A DNA stretch of 45,759 nt from Alphaproteobacteria bacterium (GTDB lineage: Bacteria; Pseudomonadota; Alphaproteobacteria; Micropepsales; Micropepsaceae): positions 1-45,759 of the forward strand of contig JAATGL010000282.1 in assembly GCA_015654705.1 (NCBI GenBank). Reading direction: 5' to 3'. The first letter of the stretch is position 1; every line of letters begins with the position of its first letter. This document shows positions 9,520 to 16,439 of this stretch, in pieces. A program made the position numbers and the translations under genes. Below the pieces are notes generated by a model. The model saw only the letters and a program-made list of their open reading frames with translations, was not told the DNA's origin and did no database searches.

Positions 9520-9650
9520 GACGCGACGCAAGCCGGTATTTCTGGAAGTTCGTGCACAACGCGCTGATCCATCCGTTCCTCGCCTGGCCGTGGGAGCCCA
9601 AATGGGCGCTGCGGGCGCATGACTGGACGGCACAACGCTGCGATGGATGA
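9516..9650 (+). CDS. Small conserved-looking protein (44 aa), GTG start, overlaps both neighbours
   Basis: VRRDASRYFWKFVHNALIHPFLAWPWEPKWALRAHDWTAQRCDG; GTGA overlap with MetA-like stop and overlap with the next ATG at 9643. Confidence 0.55.
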   Translation: MRRDASRYFWKFVHNALIHPFLAWPWEPKWALRAHDWTAQRCDG

Positions 9651-10824
9651 GAGCATGAGTGATTGCGCGAAGCTGGACGACCGGACAGATGCGGCGACGA
9701 ATGTCGACCGCCTGATCGGCCTGTGGTCGCGCCTGTTGCAGGTGTCGACCGTCCTGCCCGACAGCAATTTCTTCGATCTGGGGGGCGACTCGCTTCTGGC
9801 GGTCAATCTGTTCCTGGAGATCGAGCGCGCCACCGGCCGCCAACTTCCGATCACCACGATCTACGACGCGCCGACCGTCGCCGAACTGGCGGCGCTGATG
9901 GACAGCGAAGCGGCACCGCGCTTCTCGCCGCTGGTGCCGCTGAAGGATGGCGATGGCACGGCGCCGTTCTACATCGTGCACGGCATCGGCGGAACGGTGA
10001 TCGAACTGGCGGCGCTGGGAAAGCTGATCCGCACCAAGGGCCCGGTCTATGCCGTCCAGGCGCGGGGCCTCGACGGCATTGAGCCGCCGTTCACCTCCAT
10101 CGCGGCGATGGCCGAATATTATCTGGAGACGATCCGGCAGATCCAACCCGCCGGTCCCTATCTGCTGGGCGGCTATTCGTTCGGCGGGCTGGTGGCGTTC
10201 GAGATGGCACGCCTGCTGGAACGCGCGCATGAGCTGGTCGCGCAGCTGGTAATGATCGACGCCTATGCCCATCCGCAGACCTGGCCGCTCAAATCGCGCG
10301 TCACCGTGCGCGGGCGCAGGTTGCTGGGCAGGCTGCGCTTGATTGCACGGAACCCGGTCAGCGAAACCGCCGCCTATGCGAACGATCTGGCCGGCAGGTT
10401 TTCTGTCGGAAGAAAGAGTGCTGCGCCGCAGGACCGCCAGGCGCGAAGCTGGCTCGGTCCGGTCGACCCAAGTTTGCCGCTGGCCTTGCGGCAGGTGCGC
10501 CAAGCCGGCGACGCCGCCCTGCTTTCCTACCGACCGCAATTCTATCCCGGCAAGATCACGTTCCTGAAAGCGGCAAAGACCGACCCGGTGTTTCCCCCCG
10601 ATCCAAGCAATATCTGGCGTCCGCTGGCGCGGGATTTCGAGCTTCATACGGTACGGGGCAATCACCGCTCGATCATCGAGACTTATGCAGCCGACACGGC
10701 GGAGTGCATATCGGCCTGCCTCGCGCCGCCCGTGCCAGCGCAGAAGGCCTCGATACTGCGGCGCGCCGTCGCCGGGCTGACGCTGCGGGGTGCGAATCCG
10801 CTGCAGGCGGGGACGCGCCCATGA
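9643..10824 (+). CDS. Peptidyl/acyl carrier protein-thioesterase didomain protein (NRPS-type PCP-TE)
   Basis: FFDLGGDSLLAVNLFLEIERATGRQLPITTIYDAPTVAELA (carrier, Ser for phosphopantetheine) then PFYIVHGIGGT...LLGGYSFGGLVAFEMARLLE...GNHRSII (type I TE). Start could be 9643 or 9655. Confidence 0.92.
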   Translation: MDESMSDCAKLDDRTDAATNVDRLIGLWSRLLQVSTVLPDSNFFDLGGDSLLAVNLFLEIERATGRQLPITTIYDAPTVAELAALMDSEAAPRFSPLVPLKDGDGTAPFYIVHGIGGTVIELAALGKLIRTKGPVYAVQARGLDGIEPPFTSIAAMAEYYLETIRQIQPAGPYLLGGYSFGGLVAFEMARLLERAHELVAQLVMIDAYAHPQTWPLKSRVTVRGRRLLGRLRLIARNPVSETAAYANDLAGRFSVGRKSAAPQDRQARSWLGPVDPSLPLALRQVRQAGDAALLSYRPQFYPGKITFLKAAKTDPVFPPDPSNIWRPLARDFELHTVRGNHRSIIETYAADTAECISACLAPPVPAQKASILRRAVAGLTLRGANPLQAGTRP

Positions 10825-12371
10825 CCATGCTGCGGCACGCGTTCGACCGGCCGGTGCTTTCGCATGCGATGATTGGAGACATCGTCGCGCATTGGGCGGC
10901 ACATTCGCCGCAGCGCGTGGCGCTGGTGGAGGCCGGCCGCGCCTGGACCTGGCACGAGCTGGACGCGGCGGTGCGCCGGACCGTGTCCTGGCTCGAAGCA
11001 TCGGGCGTGCGGCCGGGCGACCGCGTGATGCTCATTTGCGAGAATTGCTGCGCGGCGGTCGCGATCTATCTGGCCTGCACCGTCACCGGTGCCTGGCCGG
11101 TCGTGGTCAATGCGCGCCTGTCGGACCGCGAGATCGACGAGATCCGCGATCACAGCGGCGCCCGCCGGGTCGTTCTCACGATCGCCGTGTCGGCGCGCGC
11201 CAAGGTCGTCGCCCAACGCCTGGGCGCGACGCTGAAGGAGCCGGCATCGTTCGGTCCCGTCGCCCTTTCGCCGCTGAACGAGGCGGCGGTGCCCGAGCCG
11301 GTCGACGCGGAGAGCGCCAAGCGGATCGCGGCGCTGATCTATACATCGGGAACGACGGGGCGCCCCAAGGGCGTCATGCTCAGCCACGAAAATCTCCTGT
11401 TCGTTGCCGGCGCGTCCGCTGCGGCGCGCGGGCTGAGCGCCGAGGACCGCGTCTATGCGGTGCTGCCGATGTCGCACATTCTGGGATTGACGGGCGTGCT
11501 GCTGGGATCGCTGCTCAGCGGCGCGGCCGTTCATCTGACCGCGCGCTTCGATCCGACGGCGGCGCTGGCCGCGCTCGAACGCGACCGCATCAGCGTGATG
11601 ATCGGCACGCCGTCGATGTACGCGCTGCTGGCCGAATATGCCGGGCGCAAGGGGCTTTCGCCGATCCCCGCGCCGGCGCTCAGGCTCATCTCCTCCGCTG
11701 GGGCGCCGCTTGACGCCGCGACCAAATCGCTGGCCGAGGCGGCGTTCGGCCAGACGCTGCACAATGGCTACGGCATCACCGAATGCGGGCCGACGATCAC
11801 GCTGACCGCGCTGGACGCGCCGCGCATCGATTGCAGCATCGGCCGCCTGTTGCCCGGCATCGCGGCGAAGCTGGTGGATGCGGACTGCGGGGAGGTGAGT
11901 GAAGGCGAGGTGGGCGAACTCTGGGTGCGCAGCCCAGGCGTGATGAAAGGCTATTACAGGGCGCCCGAGGAAACGGCGCAGGCGATCGACGCCGAAGGCT
12001 GGTTCAGAAGCGGCGACCTGGCACGCATCGCGGACGGCAATCTCTTCATCGTCGGGCGCCGCAAGGAGATGATCATCCGCTTCGGTTTCAATGTGTATCC
12101 GGCGGAGATCGAAGGCGTGCTGAATGCCCATCCGGCGGTGGCGCGTTCCGCCGTCATCGGCCGTGCGACTGACGGCGGCGAGGAGGTTCTGGCCTTCGTG
12201 CAGCCGCTGCCGGGCTCGGACGTCACGCCCGAGCAGCTTGCCGATTTCGCCGCGACCAGGCTCACGGCCTACAAGCGGCCGTCCGCCATCGTGCTGCTGG
12301 CCGCCATGCCGATGAGTCCGGCCGGCAAGATCCTGAAGAGCGAATTGGCAATTCCCGCTCCGCCGCAATAG
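10821..12371 (+). CDS. AMP-forming acyl-CoA synthetase/adenylation enzyme (ANL superfamily)
   Basis: IAALIYTSGTTGRPKGVMLSHENL...NGYGITECGPTI...WFRSGDLARIADGNLFIVGRRKEMIIRFGFNVYPAEIE...SPAGKILKSEL; ATGA overlap with PCP-TE stop. Confidence 0.93.
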   Translation: MTMLRHAFDRPVLSHAMIGDIVAHWAAHSPQRVALVEAGRAWTWHELDAAVRRTVSWLEASGVRPGDRVMLICENCCAAVAIYLACTVTGAWPVVVNARLSDREIDEIRDHSGARRVVLTIAVSARAKVVAQRLGATLKEPASFGPVALSPLNEAAVPEPVDAESAKRIAALIYTSGTTGRPKGVMLSHENLLFVAGASAAARGLSAEDRVYAVLPMSHILGLTGVLLGSLLSGAAVHLTARFDPTAALAALERDRISVMIGTPSMYALLAEYAGRKGLSPIPAPALRLISSAGAPLDAATKSLAEAAFGQTLHNGYGITECGPTITLTALDAPRIDCSIGRLLPGIAAKLVDADCGEVSEGEVGELWVRSPGVMKGYYRAPEETAQAIDAEGWFRSGDLARIADGNLFIVGRRKEMIIRFGFNVYPAEIEGVLNAHPAVARSAVIGRATDGGEEVLAFVQPLPGSDVTPEQLADFAATRLTAYKRPSAIVLLAAMPMSPAGKILKSELAIPAPPQ

Positions 12372-12406
12372 GCTCGCGCCGGCGTCGTCGCCGAGGGAGC
12401 AGAGCA

Positions 12407-13579
12407 ATGAAATGGCCGGCGGAGCGCATCAGTGCCAGTTCCCCCAAAAGCTTCGGCATGTACGAAAAGGCCGCCAGACTGGCGGCGCAGGACATCGACC
12501 TCATTCACCTCGAAGTGGGGATGCCGAGTTTCGACACGCCGCAGAACATCAAGGACGCCACCATCGCCGCGCTGCAGGGCGGCCGGGTGCATTACGGCGA
12601 TTTCCGCGGCAACATCGAATTGCGCCGTGCCATCGCGCGGCGGCTGGCCCGCCACAACGACCTGGCGGTCGGCGAAGACGAGATCGTCGTCACCAACGGC
12701 CTGACGCATGCCTCCTATGCGGTGTTCATGGCGGCCCTCGATCCGGGCGACGAGGTCATCCTGCTGGAGCCCTATTATCCGCAGCACGTCAACAAGATCG
12801 AGCTGGCCGGCGGCAGGGTCGTGCTGGCGCCGCTCGACCGGGCGCGCGGTTTCGCCATCGATCCGGCGGCGATCGAGGCGCGCATCACGCCGCGGACGCG
12901 CATGATCTGCCTGGTGAACCCGGCCAATCCGACCGGGCGCGTCTATACGCGCGCGGAACTGGCTTCGCTGGCCGAGATCGCGATCCGCCACGATCTGCTG
13001 GTGCTGTCCGACGAGGTCTATGAGCAGATCGTCTATGACGGGCACCGCCATGTCAGCATCGCCGCGCTGCCCGGCATGCGGGAGCGCTGCTTCAGCCTGT
13101 TCGCCTTCACCAAGGCCTATGCGATGGACGGCTGGCGCATCGGCTGGCTCGCGGCGCATGAGAAATTCATTCCGGCGCTGCTGAAGATCACGATGAACGA
13201 TGTCGCCCACGTCAACGTCTTCATCCAGGAAGGCGCGCGCGAGGCGCTGGAAGGCCCGCAGACGCGCATCGCGGAGATGGTGGCCGAGGACAAGCGCCGC
13301 CGCGATCAGGTGGTGCAGCGGATGAACCAGATGTCCGGCGTGACCTGCGAAACGCCGCAGGGCACGATCTACGCCTTTCCCGATATTTCCGCGACCGGCA
13401 AGCCGGCCCAGCAGGTCGCCGACGAAATCCTGGAGCGCTGCCATGTGGTCACCGAGGCAGGGACGTTTTACGGCGCCGCCGGCGAGGGCCGGCTGCGCGT
13501 CTGCTTCGGCGCGGAACCCCATGACCGCATCGCGACGGCGCTGGACCGCATGGCGCGCTATTTCGCAGATCAAAGCTGA
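12407..13579 (+). CDS. Pyridoxal phosphate-dependent aminotransferase class I/II
   Basis: MKWPAERISASSPKSFGMYEKAARLAAQDIDLIHLEVGMPSFDTPQNIKDA...VNPANPTGRVYTRAEL...LSDEVYEQIVYDG...FTKAYAMDGWRIGWL. Confidence 0.92.
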   Translation: MKWPAERISASSPKSFGMYEKAARLAAQDIDLIHLEVGMPSFDTPQNIKDATIAALQGGRVHYGDFRGNIELRRAIARRLARHNDLAVGEDEIVVTNGLTHASYAVFMAALDPGDEVILLEPYYPQHVNKIELAGGRVVLAPLDRARGFAIDPAAIEARITPRTRMICLVNPANPTGRVYTRAELASLAEIAIRHDLLVLSDEVYEQIVYDGHRHVSIAALPGMRERCFSLFAFTKAYAMDGWRIGWLAAHEKFIPALLKITMNDVAHVNVFIQEGAREALEGPQTRIAEMVAEDKRRRDQVVQRMNQMSGVTCETPQGTIYAFPDISATGKPAQQVADEILERCHVVTEAGTFYGAAGEGRLRVCFGAEPHDRIATALDRMARYFADQS

Positions 13580-13591
13580 CGGACGATCGTC

Positions 13592-14791
13592 ATGAGCCAG
13601 GCCGCCGCAGCCCTCGACCGCTGGATCCGCTCCACCTTCGTGGCGATGAATACCGAATTGGAAGAGATGTATTTCCGCCAGGACGACCGCGCCAATGTGG
13701 ACGGCGTCGGCGATCGTCTCAAAAACGCTTTGGCGGAGGAGGGCCGCGCGCTGATCCGCCCGCTGGCGGAGGAGGGCAACACCAATGAGGGCTTCGACAG
13801 CGCCTTTGACGTGCTGGGCAATCTTGGCCTGTTCCTGGCCGCGCTGCGCCGCCACGAGCTGACCAATCCGGCGCGGGAGAGCGCCTCGCCCTTCGCCGAG
13901 GCGTCGGCGTTGGGCCTGCATATCGGCGCGTCTCTGGGCGTGGCGCCGCGCTTCGCCACCGCCCATCTCAACACCCACAACCGCGCCATCGACGGCGTGC
14001 AGAAGAGCTTCACGTCGCTGCCCGACGAGTTCGTCTTCATCGATTACAACACGATGGGAATCCTCGGCTACAAGCGCGCGGCCGATGCCCTGATGCGCAT
14101 TCCGCCGCTGGGCATTTCGAACATGGCAACCGCCATGCTGCTCGACAATGCGCGCGATGCGCTGGACGACGTCGCGAAGACCAATGCGATCCTGTTCGAC
14201 CGGCTCGACAGGGACCGCTTCTTCTACAGCGTGCGGCCCTACTACAAGCCCTATCGCGTGGGGCGGCAGGAATATCGCGGCGCCAATGCGGGGGACTTCT
14301 CCGCCATCAACGAGGTCGATCTGCTGCTGGGCCTTTGCCGCGCCAATGACCCGCTCTATTCCCAGCTGCTGATCGACAAGATGCTGTTCATGATCCCGCA
14401 GGATCAGGAAAGCCTGCGCGCCTGCCTGCGCCGCAGGCCGCTGCTCGACGAGTTCCTGGACGCCATGACGGCCTGCGCCGGCAAGGACTGGTTCGTCCGC
14501 AACGGCCGCGCCTTTATCGAAGCGTGCCTGGCGCATGGCCGCACCGCCGTGCAGCATCACGACCAGCTGTTCGAGACCTTCATCGTCAGGATGTCGGAGG
14601 CGCTGGACAGCCGCCATCATGCGCAGCTGACCGCCAGCGGACCGCCCCTGCCGGTGCTGGCCGCGACGCTGGAACGGTTGCGCGATCTGCGCGCGGCGGC
14701 ACCACGCGACGACATCGAGACGGCGCATCGGAAATTGGCGGCGCTGAAGAATGCCGTGAACTGGCAGGACGCACAGAGCCGTGATGAGTAG
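13592..14791 (+). CDS. PrnB/DUF1864-like protein (candidate heme-dependent enzyme of the TDO/IDO/PrnB fold)
   Basis: LGLFLAALRRHEL and FFYSVRPYYKPYRVGRQEYRGANAGD resemble remembered PrnB segments (IGFFLGSLKRH; LRPFYEPIRVGGQSYLGP); His-rich AVQHHDQLFETF near the position expected for the proximal heme ligand. Confidence 0.62.
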   Translation: MSQAAAALDRWIRSTFVAMNTELEEMYFRQDDRANVDGVGDRLKNALAEEGRALIRPLAEEGNTNEGFDSAFDVLGNLGLFLAALRRHELTNPARESASPFAEASALGLHIGASLGVAPRFATAHLNTHNRAIDGVQKSFTSLPDEFVFIDYNTMGILGYKRAADALMRIPPLGISNMATAMLLDNARDALDDVAKTNAILFDRLDRDRFFYSVRPYYKPYRVGRQEYRGANAGDFSAINEVDLLLGLCRANDPLYSQLLIDKMLFMIPQDQESLRACLRRRPLLDEFLDAMTACAGKDWFVRNGRAFIEACLAHGRTAVQHHDQLFETFIVRMSEALDSRHHAQLTASGPPLPVLAATLERLRDLRAAAPRDDIETAHRKLAALKNAVNWQDAQSRDE

Positions 14792-14950
14792 ATTCCGAAG
14801 CGGCGCGCGTTAACCCTTTATGCTGTCGGTGCGTTATCTCTGTGGCGAGAGTCCGTTCACGGATGGGCCATTCGATAGCTGAGACCAGGGACAACTTTTT
14901 CGCCAGTTCAAACAGGCCGCCGCAACGATGCGGCAGCGACTGGAGTTGGT

Positions 14951-15607
14951 ATGGAACGCCCTGACCCTGACAATGGTTCGCACTATGAGGTGCCGGGTGA
15001 ACGGGTCTTTGTCGTCGACGACGATGCGGATATGCGCAGGGAACTTCGGACCTTGCTGGAAGCGGGAGGTTTTCGCGTCGACACCTTCGACTCGGCCGCG
15101 GGGTTTCTCGCCGGCGGAGCCGCCGCCGCGACCGGCTGCGTCCTGGCCGATGTCCGGATGCCGGACATGAACGGCCTCGAACTTCAAAGCGAGCTGACGC
15201 GGTGCGGTTCGCGTTTGGCGGTTGTGATCATGGCGGATCACGGTCTGGTTGCTGCCGCCGTCCGCGCGATGAAGGCGGGTGCTGTCGATTTCCTGGAAAA
15301 ACCCTTCAGCGAAGCGACGCTGCTCGATTGCGTGCGCCGTGCGCTGCAATGCGTTTCCAGCGCCAAAGTGTCTTCCTCCCTCGTCGATGTGGCCCGCCAG
15401 CGCATCGCGTGCCTGACGACGCGCGAGAAGCAGGTGTTCGACCTGGTGGTCGCCGGCAGCTCGAACAAGATCATCGCGCAGGAATTGCGGATTTCGCCGC
15501 GCACGGTCGAGATCCATCGCGCGCGCGCCACCAGCAAGATGGGCGCGAAGAGCGTGACAGATCTCGTCCGCATGGCGATCGCCGGCGCCCGTCCGACGGC
15601 GCCGTAA
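14951..15607 (+). CDS. FixJ/NarL-type response regulator (REC + LuxR HTH)
   Basis: ERVFVVDDDADMRRELRTLLEAGGFRVDTFDS...VLADVRMPDMNGLEL...FLEKPF...CLTTREKQVFDLVVAGSSNKIIAQELRISPRTVEIHRARATSKMGAKSVTDLVRMA. Confidence 0.92.
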   Translation: MERPDPDNGSHYEVPGERVFVVDDDADMRRELRTLLEAGGFRVDTFDSAAGFLAGGAAAATGCVLADVRMPDMNGLELQSELTRCGSRLAVVIMADHGLVAAAVRAMKAGAVDFLEKPFSEATLLDCVRRALQCVSSAKVSSSLVDVARQRIACLTTREKQVFDLVVAGSSNKIIAQELRISPRTVEIHRARATSKMGAKSVTDLVRMAIAGARPTAP

Positions 15608-15731
15608 CCAGCATCGCGGCGGTCGCGGAAAGACAATAGTAAATGGAAATTAGTCAATTGGTTGAGTAGTTTCCGACCCTTTCAAATAAAGTTCAAAACC
15701 GTACGGTCCACCTCTATCCATGGAGTGGGCC

Positions 15732-16046
15732 ATGCGCGCTGTTCAAGAGGATGCGGTAACCGAAACCGGCGATGCGGGCTCCCGCGCGCCTTCTGTCGAA
15801 AGTCCCGGCGAGATGCCGTCGCCGCCGCCGGTTCCGGCGCGGTGGGTGCCCCACCGCAAGGCGGAGATCGTCGCGGCGGTGCGCGGCGGCGCCATCAGCC
15901 TCGACGAAGCCTGCGCCCGCTATGCGCTGTCGATCGAGGAATTCCTCGCCTGGCAGCATGGGATCGATCTTTTCGGCCTGGCGGGTCTGCGCGTCTACAA
16001 GACGCAGCGGCGCCGGCGCGTCCGGACGAAGCCGCAAGACAGCTGA
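15732..16046 (+). CDS. DUF1153 family protein, SciP-like (CtrA inhibitor-type) putative DNA-binding protein
   Basis: RWVPHRKAEIVAAVRGGAISLDEACARYALSIEEFLAWQHGIDLFGLAGLR matches the remembered SciP core (RWVIRRKAEVVAAVRGGLLSLEEACSRYTLTVDEFLSWQ); alternative ATG at 15720. Confidence 0.85.
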   Translation: MRAVQEDAVTETGDAGSRAPSVESPGEMPSPPPVPARWVPHRKAEIVAAVRGGAISLDEACARYALSIEEFLAWQHGIDLFGLAGLRVYKTQRRRRVRTKPQDS

Positions 16047-16096
16047 TCGATGCGCCGGCGTAGCGGCGCGGTTCCGAGGGAAAGGGTGGGGTTCCA

Positions 16097-16396
16097 ATGC
16101 CCGAATTTGCGCCGACGCTCGCCGCGCGGGACCAGGCCTGGATGGACCTGCGCGAGCGGCTTTCCGCGGCGGCGCGCGACATGCATTTCTTCGCCTTCTC
16201 CAGCGACGCGGTGAACGGCGCGGCGATCTTGATGATCTCGGCCAATCTCGCCAGGCTGGCGATGACCATCCCGCTGCATCCCGCGCCGACGCCGGGCGGC
16301 GGGCCGGTGGATGCGTCGACGCTGTTCGCTACCCAGATTCTGCAACTCGATCCGCGCAAGGCCGGCGACGCAGCCGCCGCCAACGAAGACCGTTGA
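16097..16396 (+). CDS. Hypothetical protein (99 aa)
   Basis: ORF MPEFAPTLAARDQAWMDLRERLSAAARDMHFFAFSSDAVNGAAILMIS..., ATG preceded by AGGGAAAGGG-type RBS, fits between two signalling genes. Confidence 0.6.
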   Translation: MPEFAPTLAARDQAWMDLRERLSAAARDMHFFAFSSDAVNGAAILMISANLARLAMTIPLHPAPTPGGGPVDASTLFATQILQLDPRKAGDAAAANEDR

Positions 16397-16439
16397 GCCC
16401 GCAGCCGGACCGGCCGCCCGACCCGCGATCGAGGAAAAA

